Source: Saccharum officinarum
Taxonomy: Eukaryota > Streptophyta > Magnoliopsida > Poales > Poaceae
DNA length: 64,000 nucleotides
Reading direction: 5' to 3'
Assembly (NCBI GenBank): GCA_020631735.1
Contig: CM036201.1
Coordinates: 80,018,502-80,082,501 of the forward strand
Shown: positions 13,001-25,692 of the stretch, piece by piece
Layout of the letters: every line of letters starts with the position of its first letter
How positions within the stretch are numbered: position 1 is the stretch's first letter
Program-made: the position numbers and the translations under genes
The notes under the pieces: model-generated
The model's database searches: none
Seen by the model: the letters and a program-made list of their open reading frames with translations, nothing else
Told to the model about the DNA's origin: nothing

Positions 13001-13446
13001 GAAAAGTTCTACAAACTTGGTTTTAAACTTTTTCCCAAATTTTGCTTAGATTTTGAATTATTTCAAAAGGGGTAAAACAGGGTTTTGAAATTGAGGGTTT
13101 TGAATTCAATTGATTATTCTTTTTAACTAAACATGATTAATTATTTAACACTAATAAAACATTATTTCATGTGATAAGAAACATGACATTATTAATGTAT
13201 TAAGCATACTAATAAAAATAACATATCACATCACTATTGAAACATGTAAAACACGTATATAAAACATGAAACATTCTATTGCAACATATGAAACACTACC
13301 AAGCAACACATGAAACATCACTATGCAACAGAGACCTGATATATGAAACATTGCTTATGCAACATGAAATGCATCTTATGCCTTGATGTATGCATGATCA
13401 GTACTTAATCAAGTTTTAACTGCTTTTTAACATCTGGGATGTTACA
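10063..13446 (-). repeat. LTR-a of minus-strand gypsy-type tandem element
   Basis: On the plus strand it runs from TGTAGCAGAACC to GGGATGTTACA, the reverse complement of a TGTAACATCCC...TGCTACA LTR. It is 3384 bp long against 4065 bp for LTR-b, mainly because about 687 bp (16539-17225 in LTR-b) are missing at 11221/11222. It contains a GC-rich core at about 11690-12560 whose short open frames I do not treat as genes. It sits inside the 3' LTR of element I. The 5 bp before it are GTATG; the other end is lost in the gap, so a target duplication cannot be checked. Confidence 0.85.
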
Positions 13447-15379
13447 CTATCCCCTTAAAGAAATCTCGTCCCGAGATTTCAGGAACGACATAACCCGTGG
13501 GGTTAAGTAATGGAAAAGGAAATGTGTCAAACACATTAACCTTGAGAAAGTTCACAAAGTAACAAGGATTAGTTCGAGAATTACAACCGATTTCATAATG
13601 ATGGTTGTAATTAACAAGGTATTTAGAGAAATCTCGAAGACATGGATTATTTCAAAAAGAAAGTCCAAGAGAGTCGTAAGTACGTCAATTGCGGACTATA
13701 ATGAATCATGGTCATAGACCTTGCTATAGCAAATACCCCGTATTCCCATACAGTGATCAGCCATAGGGATTTCCATGATACTTGCTATACCATTGTTACT
13801 GATCATGGTACCACTATAGTGCACAATTGGAGCAACTTTCAAGAAAGTAGGGTCTTCTGTTGAAACAAAAATATTCACAGAAGAAATCAAGATTACAACC
13901 GTGATTTGATAATGGTTCCAACATCAAGGAGTAAGATAATTCAAAAGAAGTAGGGGCATGAATTCCCAAGACATATTGCAAATAGTGAGGCCATATTAGT
14001 CATGAGACTATAATGGATCACGACCATAGACCTCGATACCTGCGCGCACCCAGCAGAAACCCATGTGACCCGGGCACACAAGAGACTCTAGGTTCTGACG
14101 CGGCACCGTGGTCACGGAACGTGGCACCACTATAGGACACAACAGCGATAACCCTCATCTCACAATATTGAGAATATAACCGAGATCAGAAGTCGGTCAT
14201 AATCACAAGGCGTCTAGGGACTCAAAAAGACAACTTTGAATCCCTAAGGAAAGTCTAGAGAATGAAAACACCCTAATTGTGGACTATAAGGAATCATGAT
14301 CATAGACCCTGATAACAGCAAGTGTCCGGTATTTCCTTATGGTAGCAAGTCACAAGAAACTCCAGGATACAACGCTGTTCCATTGCCACTGATCATGGTA
14401 CCAGCATAGGGCACAACTGCAGTAACTCATTTGACAATGTCAGTATTATAACCAAGATCAGAGATTGGTTATAATAACAAAGGATCTGGAGAGGTTAGAA
14501 TTCTCCGATGAATGTCCAATGAGTGAAAGCACATTAATTGTGAGCTATAATGGTTCAGGAGCACCGACTACGGTACTAGTGCGTATTCTGGTGGAACTCG
14601 TGTGGTCATGAATCACAGAGTATCCAGGTTTAACACAGCACCATAGTCACGGGTCGAGGCACCACTATAAAGCACAACTAAAGTTACTCTCGTCAAACAC
14701 ATGTAAGTGATCAATATCAAAGTAATAGCATGTGTCAGGATGGAAGAAATCAAGACGTGACACATGCATACATTGAGAAGTCAATGCAAGGAGTAGTCCC
14801 AGGTTTTACATGGAGTCGACATGGTAAATAAAGTGTATCCAGAAGTTCCCCAAAGATTAGGAACTTGTGGAGCAGGGATCATCAAAGGACTAATAGAACC
14901 TGGTACAGGACGAGATTCATCAATAGAACAGTTATAACGAATAATAACTGCTCCTCGAACATAAGGAGGGAAATTTTAATCATTATTTTATTCTCATTTT
15001 ATGCATGATATGAGATATGCTCGTCCTATACGTCTTCTCAACGTTAGGAGTACTTCATCTTCATCATGTTAGTAGATTGTAGGACTTTACTTATACACTA
15101 TCTTCATTGCACAAAACAGATTTTCAACAGGTACTTCAGTAGAGCTTTATCGGTGAAGTTGACTCTTCTCTTGACCTTCCAAAGTCGAGTTAACGAACTT
15201 CTTGCAGCCTTTTTACTTGAGTCATCAGAAATTCTTCATGAAGTCTTCCAGCAAGCAAGAAAATAGATAGAAGTCCATTTTTAGCTTGTTATGCTCAAAA
15301 ACTTTTATATTGTAAATTCATTTTGAAGTTTTCAAATGTAATGTTGTAGTTGATCCATTGTATGAGCTCTGATACCACC
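13447..15379 (-). mobile_element. Noncoding internal region a of the tandem element
   Basis: About 1.93 kb between two LTRs. On the minus strand it starts with a perfect primer-binding site (15366-15377) and ends with a polypurine tract (reverse complement CTATCCCCTTAAAG at 13447-13460). No open frame above about 65 codons exists and I see no gag or pol motif. Several runs repeat a theme around 'catagacc' and 'ccactata', giving weak internal periodicity. A long LTR with a short noncoding interior resembles LARD-type non-autonomous elements; mobilisation by an autonomous relative is inference. Confidence 0.75.
15366..15377 (-). other. Primer-binding site, minus strand
   Basis: GCTCTGATACCA is the exact reverse complement of TGGTATCAGAGC and lies two bases before LTR-b. 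It fixes the element's orientation as minus. In the second internal copy the matching site at 21361-21371 has lost one base (GCTCTATACCA). Confidence 0.85.
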
Positions 15380-18300
15380 TGTAGCAGAACCTCCTAAATT
15401 ATATGGCCTACATGCACCTGTCATTGTCCCTAAGACCTCTGACAGCGATACATGTACACCAAATAACCTAAGAAGATCTGTCGGGTGCCCTCACAGGACC
15501 CCGATTAAACTACATTTAACAACTCATACCAGGATCAACAAAGGAGTAACTACAACATTACAACATTTGTTACAAAACTTACATCAGAGTGCGGAAGAAT
15601 AACAACAATGAATTTATAAATCATGATTAAGTTAACTTTTTACAAACTTAACTTGTATTGCGGAAGTCGAGTAGAACTACAGAAGACAACTTAGGTAGAG
15701 CACCTAAGTTAGGAGAGGACAACCAGATCATGTCGAGCCCACCGACATGACCTAATTAGCAGCACCAGTTAGCACCTGCAACAGGGGTTAACAAACCCTG
15801 AGTACGAGAGTACTCAACAAGACTTACCCGACTAAGACAAAGACTCCAAGGGCATGCTAGCTTTAGGGAATCAAGGTACGGGTATTCCAGAATCAAATTT
15901 TCTTTTGCAGAAAAGCTTACTAAAGTAAGTCCTTACCTTCAATATTTTACTTTTACCATTGATGGTTCATTAACTAATTCTAGGTGATCCTAATCTAGAT
16001 CAAAGTAATTATCATCAAAACCTTTCTCATTCTTTCTTTCAATTCCAGTTCTTAACTACGATGCAAGTCAGGTGATCAAGTCTCCATAACCGAGGAGCAA
16101 TGACGATTCGAACCGATTATACCCAGCTGGGGATCCCTAACCTCACGACATATGTAGAACCGAATCTTGCATATATCAACCCTCATTTAGATCTCCCAAA
16201 ACCAGAACGTGTCCATCGCCACCCGAGAGTACAGTACCCCTCAAACCCGACCAAATTCTAGCCCCGAGGGTACACGCTACTCTCGCCATCTCTCCACTCC
16301 CAGTGCGAGGTTAGACGTTCTCGTAATGGAATCACCAACATTTTGGGCTTAACCAAGGCATGAGGCTAGTTGCAAAGTCTCGAACACAACAGGCTTACAA
16401 TGAACGGACCTTAACTGACAAGGCGGAAACACTACATTGAGACTCCTTTCCCAATGCATGTTAGCAGTGGCCAAACCACCCGCCCGATCTTTCAAGTTCA
16501 TTCTCATATTTCAATATTCATTCAATATGCCGTCATGGCTATATAAACATTGCATTTAAAAGCTTAACTTCTAAGCATAGCGAAGCATACTACGCATTTT
16601 CCGTAAAACAGGTATCAAGGTTGATATCACAATAATCAAGGATGATAATGCAGCAATTGGGTTATCACTCAACTCCTAATTACTTAATGCAGTAAACCAT
16701 ATTATAAATAATAAAACATTTGTAAAATTCAAGGTAGGGTTTAAATGCACCGGGGCTTGCCTTTGTTGCAGCGGTGGTTAGTTCTCGTAGAAGTCAAGTT
16801 TGACACCAACACCTCGAGTGTATTACCTTCTCCGAAGCTTGATCGACATGATCCAAAACACTCTCGTATGCACTACACGTAATAAAAATGATGCGATGCT
16901 TAATATGATGAAATGCATGCCATGATGCATGACGCATGATGATGAATAAGGCATAGCATACAAGAGACATTTAGAAAGGATAAACATCAGTTATCTACTT
17001 GAGTACAACTTTCCTTCGCGGTACAGTTGTAAGCTAACAAGGTTAATTTAAAGGTTAACTAACCATAACTTTGTTTTTACCCAAGAGGTTGCATCTAATA
17101 ACAAGTAATCTTACCACAAGACCACTAAATAGTAACATAAATAAGTTATTAACTACTAAAGACCTAAGTTAATGACACTAACTATCATTAACAAATCCTA
17201 GTTAACAAGTCAATCATAACTTAAGCAATTAATTAAAGTGCCAAGGGTCATTACATGTTAATGACCCAAGGTCATCACTCAATCCCAAAAGAGCACACAA
17301 CACTTAAAGTTATTGATTTAACATTTAATTACTATTTAATTAATTAGGGCATAATTAATAGTTGATCAAACTTTACCTAAACAAGCTCAAACTTTTTCTA
17401 TATATTAAGAATGACTTAAAACAGTGTCACAATAAATTTCATCATTTTTGGATTAATAAATTAATTATTAAAATTCATGGAAGTTGCATTTAATCTTTAT
17501 TGGAACTAATTAAATCTACTGCACAAAGTAATCAAATTTAGGGTTTAACATTTTTCCTAGATAGTTTGCACATTGAGAAGCTTACACAAAAAATTTTAGA
17601 AATTTTGGAACTCTACACAATTTTTAATGAAATAAACAAATAGTATCACTATTCAAAATTTTTGAAAAAGAAAAACAAAAACCGAACTCGGGCCGATTTT
17701 CTTTTTCTCCCGCGGTCCGGCCCAGCTGGTCGGCCCGCTCGCCCGCGCCTTCGCCCGCACCCGCGCTCGGCCCAGCCGCGCGGCCCAGCAGCGGCCTGCC
17801 TCCGCCCGCGCGCGTCTGCCTCTCCCTCTCTCTCTCTGACAGCGCGGTCCCGCCTGTCATCCCTCACCTCTGTCTCCTTCTCGCTCTCCGCGCGCTCACT
17901 CGCTCTCCCACGGTGGCCGGCCGGTGACCGGTGCCTCGGTCGACAAACCGACTCTACCAACACCTTCTACACCACCCCACGACTCCGTTTTGCTACTAAA
18001 CACCCTGGCTCGAGCTCTAGCGACTAGCGAGCGACGGCGATGGCGGCACGGTGGTCACGGGAGCAGCACGCCGGCACCTACAAAGCGGTAGAGACTAAAT
18101 TGGAGGGTCGGGAAGCATCAGCGGCTCACCGCGGTTGCAGTGAAGCTCTCGGTGGCGACGGGGAGCGGCTGGAGTGGTCTGGCCACGGGAAGGCGAGGAT
18201 GGCGGGCAGTCGCCGGAGTTGAGCATGGGAACAGGCGGTGCGGGAGCTCGGGTGCGAAAACGGTGAATGCAAGCGGTCCACAAGATGCGCAAGGCCGAGG

Positions 18301-19444
18301 CGGAGCTAGTGCTGCAGTTGGCGTGGCCAGAGATGGCTTGGTGGCGGCAGCGGCGAGCGGCGGAGCTGCGGTGGCGGCGGTGGCGAAAACGAACAAGGTC
18401 ACGGTGAACGTTCGGTATTTATAGCAGGCGGTCGCGACTACAGAGCGGCACTGCTACATCGTCGCGCTGGCGATTCTGGCGCGCCTGGAAGCTGGCCGAA
18501 GCCGTCCGGCGTCTCGCCGGCGCCCATACCGCCGGTGGCCGTCGGTGATTGGCGTTGCACTGTAGCTCCCCCCAAACTCTGAAATTTAAACTGGTTTTTC
18601 AAATTACTTTCAAATTCATGTAATAACTTGAAAAACTTCCAATGTATGAAATCTTCAGAATTTCAAGCTCTACAAGTTTTGTATTGAACACTGTTTCAAA
18701 TTCTCACTGGATTTTGAAATTTGAGTTTAAATTCAAAAGGGGACACATTTTCAGATTTGGTAATTTAGAAATTACTTTTGATTTTATATTGAAACTTCAA
18801 AATCTCCAAACATCAAAGTTGTATATCTTGACCAGACCTACAACTTTGCTGTTCAAAACTTTTTCAAATTCTGCCTCCATTTTGAAATCTTAGTTTGGGG
18901 ACAAAAATAAGTTAAATCTGAAATTTGTTTATTTTCAAAATTGCTCCACATTTTACACTAAAACTTTGAAAACTCAAAACACCAAAGTTGTAGCCCTTGA
19001 AAAGTTCTACAAACTTGGTTTTAAACTTTTTCCCAAATTTTGCTTAGATTTTGAATTATTTCAAAAGGGGTAAAACAGGGTTTTGAAATTGAGGGTTTTG
19101 AATTCAATTGATTATTCTTTTTAACTAAACATGATTAATTATTTAACACTAATAAAACATTATTTCATGTGATAAGAAACATGGCATTATTAATGTATTA
19201 AGCATACTAATAAAAATAACATATCACATCACTATTGAAACATGTAAAACACGTATATAAAACATGAAACATTCTATTGCAACATATGAAACACTACCAA
19301 GCAACACATGAAACATCACTATGCAACAGAGACCTGATATATGAAACATTGCTTATGCAACATGAAATGCATCTTATGCCTTGATGTATGCATGATCAGT
19401 ACTTAATCAAGTTTTAACTGCTTTTTAACATCTGGGATGTTACA
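15380..19444 (-). repeat. LTR-b of the tandem element, full length
   Basis: A 4065-bp copy with the same termini as LTR-a and very high similarity to it outside the 687-bp segment. It is followed by a second internal region instead of host DNA, so this is the shared middle LTR of an LTR-internal-LTR-internal-LTR array. It includes the GC-rich core (about 17690-18560) and the exon-like island (about 16760-16870, minus strand). Confidence 0.85.
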
Positions 19445-21373
19445 CTATCCCCCTTAAAGAAATCTCGTCCCGAGATTTCAGGAACGACATAACCCGTGGG
19501 GTTAAGTAATGGAAAAGGAAATGTGTCAAACACATTAACCTTGAGAAAGTTCACAAAGTAACAAGGATTAGTTCGAGAATTACAACCGATTTCATAATGA
19601 TGGTTGTAATTAACAAGGTATTTAGAGAAATCTCGAAGACATGGATTATTTCAAAAAGAAAGTCCAAGAGAGTCGTAAGTACGTCAATTGCGGACTATAA
19701 TGAATCATGGTCATAGACCTTGCTATAGCAAATACCCCGTATTCCCATACAGTGATCAGCCATAGGGATTTCCACGATACTTGCTATACCATTGTTACTG
19801 ATCATGGTACCACTATAGTGCACAATTGGAGCAACTTTCAAGAAAGTAGGGTCTTCTGTTGAAACAAAAATATTCACAGAAGAAATCAAGATTACAACCG
19901 TGATTTGATAATGGTTCCAACATCAAGGAGTAAGATAATTCAAAAGAAGTAGGGGCATGAATTCCAAGACATATTGCAAATAGTGAGGCCATATTAGTCA
20001 TGAGACTATAATGGATCACGACCACAGACCTCGATACCTGCGCGCACCCAGCAGAAACCCGTGTGACCCGGGCACACAAGAGACTCTAGGTTCCGACGCG
20101 GCACCGTGGTCACGGAACGTGGCACCACTATAGGACACAACAGCGATAACCTCGTCTCACAATATTGAGAATATAACCGAGATCAGAAGTCGGTCATAAT
20201 CACAAGGCGTCTAGGGACTCAAAAAGACAACTTTGAATCCCTAAGGAGCGTCTAGAGAATGAAAACACCCTAATTGTGGACTATAAGGAATCATGATCAT
20301 AGACCCTGATAACAGCAAGTGTCCGGTATTTCCTTATGGTAGCAAGTCACAAGAAACTCCAGGATACAACGCTGTTCCATTGTCACTGATCATGGTACCA
20401 GCATAGGGCACAACTGCAGTAACTCATTTGACAATGTCAGTATTATAACCAAGATCAGAGATTGGTTATAATAACAAAGGATCTGGAGAGGTTAGAATTC
20501 TCCGATGAATGTCCAACGAGTGAAAGCACATTAATTGTGAGCTATAATGGTTCAGGAGCACCGACTACGGTACTAGTGCGTATTCTGGTGGAACTCGTGT
20601 GGTCATGAATCACAGAGTATCCAGGTTTAACACAGCACCATAGTCACGGGTCGAGGCACCACTATAAAGCACAACTAAAGTAACTCTCGTCAAACAATGT
20701 AAGTGATCAATATCAAAGTAATAGCATGTGTCAGGATGGAAGAAATCAAGACGTGACACATGCATACATTGAGAAGTCAATGCAAGGAGTAGTCCCAGGT
20801 TTTACATGGAGTCGACATGGTAAATAAAGTGTATCCAGAAGTTCCCCAAAGATTAGGAACTTGTGGAGCAGGGATCATCAAAGGACTAATAGAACCTGGT
20901 ACAGGACGAGATTCATCAATAGAACAGTTATAACGAATAATAACTGCTCTCGAACATAAGGAGGGAAATTTAATCATTATTTTATTCTCATTTTATGCAT
21001 GATATGAGATATGCTCGTCCTATACGTCTTCTCAACGTCAGGAGTACTTCATCTTCATCATGTTAGTAGATTGTAGGACTTTACTTATACACTATCTTCA
21101 TTGCACAAAACGGATTTTCAACAGGTACTTCAGTAGAGCTTTATCGGTGAAGTTGACTCTTCTCTTGACCTTCCAAAGTCGAGTTAACGAACTTCTTGAA
21201 GCCTTTTTACTTGAGTCATCAGAAATTCTTCATGAAGTCTTCCAGCAAGCAAGAAAATAGATAGAAGTCCATTTTTAGCTTGTTATGCTCAAAAACTTTT
21301 ATATTGTAAATTCATTTTGAAGTTTTCAAAATGTAATGTTGTAGTTGATCCATTGTTAGAGCTCTATACCACC
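19445..21373 (-). mobile_element. Noncoding internal region b of the tandem element
   Basis: A 1929-bp, nearly identical copy of 13447-15379 with scattered substitutions and single-base indels. It is bounded by the reverse complement of a polypurine tract (CTATCCCCCTTAAAG) and a damaged primer-binding site. No coding potential is seen. Confidence 0.8.
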
Positions 21374-21397
21374 TGTAGCAGAACCTCCTAAATTATA
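21374..21397 (-). repeat. Start of a third LTR (LTR-c), cut by an assembly gap
   Basis: The 24 bases beginning TGTAGCAGAACCTCC match the first bases of LTR-a and LTR-b exactly and then run into Ns. A third LTR therefore begins here, but its length and right flank are unknown. Confidence 0.8.
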
Positions 21398-21497
21398 NNN
21401 NNNNNNNNNNNNNNNNNNNNNNNNNNNNNNNNNNNNNNNNNNNNNNNNNNNNNNNNNNNNNNNNNNNNNNNNNNNNNNNNNNNNNNNNNNNNNNNNN
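21398..21497. other. Assembly gap (100 N)
   Basis: Exactly 100 Ns, the usual placeholder for a gap of unknown size. The sequence to the right does not continue LTR-c. Confidence 0.98.
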
Positions 21498-22926
21498 AGT
21501 TACTCCTCTCCACTGTTGATTTTCCTAAGCAGTTGAACCTTGGCTAGCCTATGCTAATGACCTAGATGGGAAGGATGTCTATCTTGGGTAGCATCTATCC
21601 TTATTTATAGAGCTATTACATATTCCAAGACTACCCTTAGATATTTTCCCTGAACCACTTAACCATAGGGGCAAAATGGTCCAAGTTGAGTTCCTTGCAA
21701 CGGATGGCCACGAGCCCTTCATGAAGATGCTTCGCCTTGAGACAAGCTCTCTGATGACGCCACATGCCACCCCAGGATCCTGCCCCGAGTTTTGAGGCCC
21801 AAACCCGGCAAACCTCTATCACCCACGGTTTTGAGGCCGAAACCACAAACCCAGCTGGGGTCGCATATCTACTACACCTGCTCTACAATCTCGACGCATA
21901 TCACCACTCGTCATCGACCACCCGATCACCAAGTCCTCACACACCCACCTTGACTTGGTCAATCAACATCGCCACATGCTAGCCATCCATGGTCCATCCT
22001 CTGGCCCTCGGTCCCTCGATCCAAGCCTTCATGTCCGTCCTTCACCGCCTTCGGTCCATCGACACGAACTCGCTTGACCTTCTCCATTATTGTCGACCAT
22101 CTCAATGCTCAACACCTGCACATCACGAGACAAGAGACATGTTGCACATACACCAACTCACGCAATGGTTAGTCTAAACACACTAATCCAAAGCTTAATC
22201 ACCTCTTGATAATCACTCATCATTCTCACACATGGATACATATCCACCATGTTTTGCATTGTTATCGTTATCAACATTGTTGGGGTCGTACCTTTCGTGG
22301 GACTCGTCATTTTGCTAACCCATGATTTGATCACTTGTGGAACTCGAAATGTCATCTCCTACAGGGAACACTTAGGCGGCACTAGACTCCAGTGAAGATA
22401 CCTGAAGGGCCAAGCCAAGGTGTGGTGCCGCTCGCTAAAGGATCTAGCAAAGTGGTTCTCAGATCGTTCGGATCAATGGGCTTCAAAGCGATGTGGGATA
22501 ATGCCCATAGGGACACGATTGTCATGAAAAGACTGTTAGCATGAGAAGCCAAACCCAATTTGGATTCTTTATGGGCTTAGTCTTAAAGGACAAAATGCCC
22601 CTACTAGCCAGGAAATACTTGTGATCTAGTCATGGTGTAGAGGCATTTTCTCACTGCCAGTTATAACCCAGGCACCATAAATAGCGCCCCATAAATAAAG
22701 TGCACACAATATTCCTTAATCCTTATTACAAACCCTACCACTACATTGCCACCTTCACATTCTTCCTTGTGTTGAACAATTTGAGACTTCGCTTGAGGAC
22801 AATATTTAGCGTCGACATGTGGTTGTTGCTTGAACTTTCCAATGCCACCGAAGTACAGCAAGACGACGAATGCACCGAAGGGATCGAAGAAAGATCAACT
22901 CCCCCACCACCACCCCAGCCCCCCAA
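21498..22926. repeat. Unclassified repeat-like DNA, possible LTR fragment
   Basis: No convincing gene. The part from about 22527 (TGTTAGCATGAG) to 22926 has an LTR-like layout, with a TATA-like CATAAATAGCGCC near 22676 followed by a C-rich leader. No partner copy lies in the window to prove it. The short open frames here lack recognisable domains. The SINE described next is inserted at the right edge. Confidence 0.3.
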
Positions 22927-22939
22927 GTAACAATGAAGA

Positions 22940-23239
22940 GCCAACGAGCCTCTAGTCCATCTGGTTAGAGCGCTTCAGCGGCACTCCACAGGTCCTGGGT
23001 TCGACTCCCCGTGGGAGCAAATTTTAGGCTGTGGTTAAAAAATCCCCTCGTCTTCCCCATAGTCAAAGTCTAGGTCAAAAGGCCCGGCCCAGTTCTCACA
23101 GGGCAACGGTAGCCTTGTGTTAGGGTGGGGTAGGGGTTCGGGGGTTTTCTCGGCCTGTGTGAGAATGTCTTCTTCTATCACAACAATGCCCGAGGGGTGG
23201 GGTGGGGGTCTTACCCCCTGTAGGTCGAGTTTTTTTTAT
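22940..23239 (+). mobile_element. Full-length tRNA-derived SINE
   Basis: A 300-bp insertion flanked by perfect 13-bp direct repeats GTAACAATGAAGA (22927-22939 and 23240-23252). The head carries an RNA polymerase III A box (22953-22964, TAGTCCATCTGG) and a B box (22998-23008, GGTTCGACTCC) at tRNA spacing. The body is tRNA-unrelated and ends in a T-rich tail. A T-rich 3' end and this head sequence are typical of a grass SINE family; the exact family name is not assigned. Transposition would depend on LINE machinery in trans. The perfect duplications suggest a fairly recent insertion. Confidence 0.88.
22953..23008 (+). promoter_or_regulatory. Internal Pol III promoter (A and B boxes) of the SINE
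   Basis: TAGTCCATCTGG (A box) and GGTTCGACTCC (B box) are 33 bases apart, as in tRNA genes. No aminoacyl acceptor stem or convincing anticodon arm is formed, so this is a promoter remnant and not a tRNA gene. Confidence 0.8.
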
Positions 23240-23252
23240 GTAACAATGAAGA

Positions 23253-23950
23253 CTCATGTAACGTCTCTTTATTTGGAATCCTTCGAATGTATCTTCATTA
23301 TACCACCGCAATGCGATTTCGGAGCTCCCTTCAAATGCTACTGCAAACGGCCCTTGTAAGTCCTGCAAAACACAATCTTCGTCACTTGTTAAGAGTGAGG
23401 TATAGGAATCGTGATTAGGGGATCCTATAAGGGTTATGGATCTCAAACAATTTGAGATCATTTAAAGGCCAAAATATACAATTTAAGTTCTCATATTTTG
23501 AAATTCAAGTGTTCAAATTTTTCAAACAATCTCAGATAGAGACATGCTCTACATTAAATTTATAGAGCTTGACGAGATGCAAAACTTTGTAGGTGAAACT
23601 TATTTTATTTAAGATCGTTTAGGGCCAAAATATCCAATTGGAGATTTTTAAACTCAATACAAAATGATGGCATCAAATACGAAATGATAGCCCAAAATTA
23701 GCTCGACCGGTAGCCGTTCCAGAAATAGCTCGGTAGCGTTTTAAAAAAATGCTTCTAAAAGTCAATTTTGACCGTATATAAAATCATTTGTATGGTAGTG
23801 AGAATTGCATGAGCATATAAAGATCATTTGTATGGGAGTGAGAGTTGCATACTCTCGGAATGAACACTTCAATGTGATTTTGCATTGATCGTCATCATCA
23901 CAGCTGAGTCTGAGGTCTGCTGCAAGCTGATATTTATCGCCATCTATATT
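23253..23950. other. Intergenic DNA, no gene seen
   Basis: Low-complexity, moderately AT-rich sequence with short frames only. It contains a local direct repeat of 'atcatttgtatgg...agtgagaattgcat' near 23785 and 23824. Nothing else is recognised. Confidence 0.5.
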
Positions 23951-24570
23951 AGTTGCGGAGTCGGCAGGGTTGAGCAGTGACCTCTCGTCCATGACGACAA
24001 GGAAGTTCCATCTTTATATTTGATCTATAAACCTAGAGTCCAAAGCTGCTCAAAACGTGACAATGTGTGTCGTCGCGCGGTTGTGCACTTGTGCAGGCAG
24101 ATCGAATAGGGCTTTCCAGCAAATAGCTGAAGTGGAAGCCAAGCTGCTGCTTTGGGCCGGCCGGCATCTCGATCGTCGGCATGAAAAGTCCAAGTTGCAC
24201 TCGGAGGCAAAGCAACTATGACCTTGTGTCGTCCACCGTCACGCACCTTGATAACACTCATCATCTGAAGATTCATGCAAAAAGCTTGAAGAAAAATGTT
24301 ATGCCATTGATTTCCAAAAAGAAAAAGAAAATGTTATGCTATGAACTTATGCAGTGGTTGTGTATATATATTAGCTACAGTGAAATGCATGGAATGGTGC
24401 CTCATTAAACAAGTGTTACACAAGTATTTAGTAGCTAGCTAGTTTTATATTGTGATGATGATATATCATTGAGGATATGTAAGATGCATGGAGCTAGATC
24501 GGTGGATTCTTTCCCGCGTCCGGGTGAAGCTGAGCAGGTCAAGTTTGCGCACCGTACCTAACTACCAGCA

Positions 24571-24670
24571 TGTTCGCTTGAGCTTTCAGCCGCTTATTTT
24601 TAGCCGGCCAGCAGTGTTTTTCTCTCACAACAAATCAGTAAACAGTATTTTCAGCCAAGCGATCAAGCTG
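24571..24670. mobile_element. Small MITE-like element
   Basis: Runs from TGTTCGCTTGAGC to an inverted, diverged end near AAGCGATCAAGC. Its interior (CAGTGTTTTTCTCTCACAAC) is the reverse complement of a similar element at 31451-31572, so two copies of one family lie here in opposite orientation. The superfamily is uncertain. Confidence 0.5.
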
Positions 24671-24692
24671 TATGCTGCCCGGAAGGAAACTA

Positions 24693-24936
24693 GGGCCTTG
24701 TTTAGATGGCTTCCAAATTCCAAATTTTTACACTCTCTCTCCATCACATCGAATCTTTGGACACATGCATGAAGCATTAAATATAGATAAAAAAATAACT
24801 TATTGCACAGTTTGGTTGTAAATCACGAGACGAATCTTTGAGCCAAATTAGTCTATGATTGGACACTAATTGCCAAATACAAATGAAAATACTACAGTAG
24901 CCAAATTCCAAAAAAAAAATGCATCTAAACACCCCC
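24693..24936. mobile_element. MITE of the GGGCCTTGTTTAG family
   Basis: Starts GGGCCTTGTTTAG and ends near CATCTAAACACCCCC, an imperfect inverted pair. The interior 'cacatcgaatctttgg...gcattaaat' is shared with copies at 25693, 61065 and 62040. Noncoding, about 244 bp. No clean target duplication is visible. Confidence 0.65.
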
Positions 24937-25238
24937 TTGCACTCATGGCGCCTGAGGTAGCCAGTTACTATATGTCGTTAGTGGCAGCTAGCTAGTACGC
25001 TTTAGGAGGATTTGAGAGTTTCAGTATTAGCTGAGACAGCGCGAGAGACCGCGCACCAAACCACCGTACGCGGCAAGCAGCCTGCTCTGAGTATGACTAC
25101 TAGATGGACCTGGACCTGGACCTGTGACATGCATGTACTGGATGCTGCTGCTGCTGCTTTGCATGACTTGCCTGCCCTACACAACTTGCCGACAAGCTAT
25201 AAGCAGAGAGAGATTCTGTGCCGCGCATGCATTACTTT

Positions 25239-25480
25239 GGCCGTGTTTAGATGCCGATCGAATCGGCACTGCGCATGTTTTGTTTTTTATGTAAAAAATT
25301 GTTCAAAATTGATTAATTAGACTCAAAATGTTCGTCTCGCAAAGTACAACAAAACTATGTAATTAGTTTTTTATTTCATCTACATTTAGTACTCTATACA
25401 TTGGTTGACATTTTGATGTGACAGAGAATCTTCTTTTTGCATAGTGGAATTTGAGGAAAAATTTAGGAACTAAACAAGCC
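25239..25480. mobile_element. Diverged MITE of the same terminal type
   Basis: GGCCGTGTTTAG at one end and CTAAACAAGCC at the other form imperfect terminal inverted repeats. CTTT flanks both sides (25235-25238, 25481-25484). The interior has 'attagactcaaaatgttcgtctcgc', a rearranged version of the family text. No coding sequence. Confidence 0.55.
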
Positions 25481-25692
25481 CTTTGCCCTCGCTACTAGGC
25501 CCTAGCAGCTTTTACGTACTTAGCAAGCCAAGCTCAACGTCGAGCGGTGAGTGGCGTAAGGTGCATTATTCAGGCCATTAAGACGACCACAGGAATTATA
25601 TACTGCCAATCATGCATGCATTGGCGTAGTAGTTGCTTGTGATTAATTCATATACTAACAGTATGCCTGCCTGCAGGTCTCTCGCCTATACA

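Larger units (their letters stand above)
23952..25215 (-). other. Copy 1 of a diverged duplicated block
   Basis: Three conserved segments (about 23952-24017, 24110-24255 and 25035-25100) recur in the same order at about 27965-28032, 28110-28280 and 29850-29905. Between them the copies have diverged and acquired MITEs. On the minus strand the first two segments carry short matching peptides (for example MDERSLLNPADSAT against MDERSLLNPTDSAT, and LPPSATWT in both), with mostly silent changes in the former, hinting at old exons. I do not recognise the protein and there is no long open frame. It could equally be conserved noncoding DNA. Confidence 0.45.

Noticed and set aside
22950..23015. Functional tRNA gene
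   Set aside because: A and B boxes are present but acceptor and anticodon stems do not form; flanking 13-bp duplications and a T-rich tail show a SINE.
24110..24255. MicroRNA precursor around the 23-base identical run
   Set aside because: No complementary arm is visible nearby that would form a hairpin.
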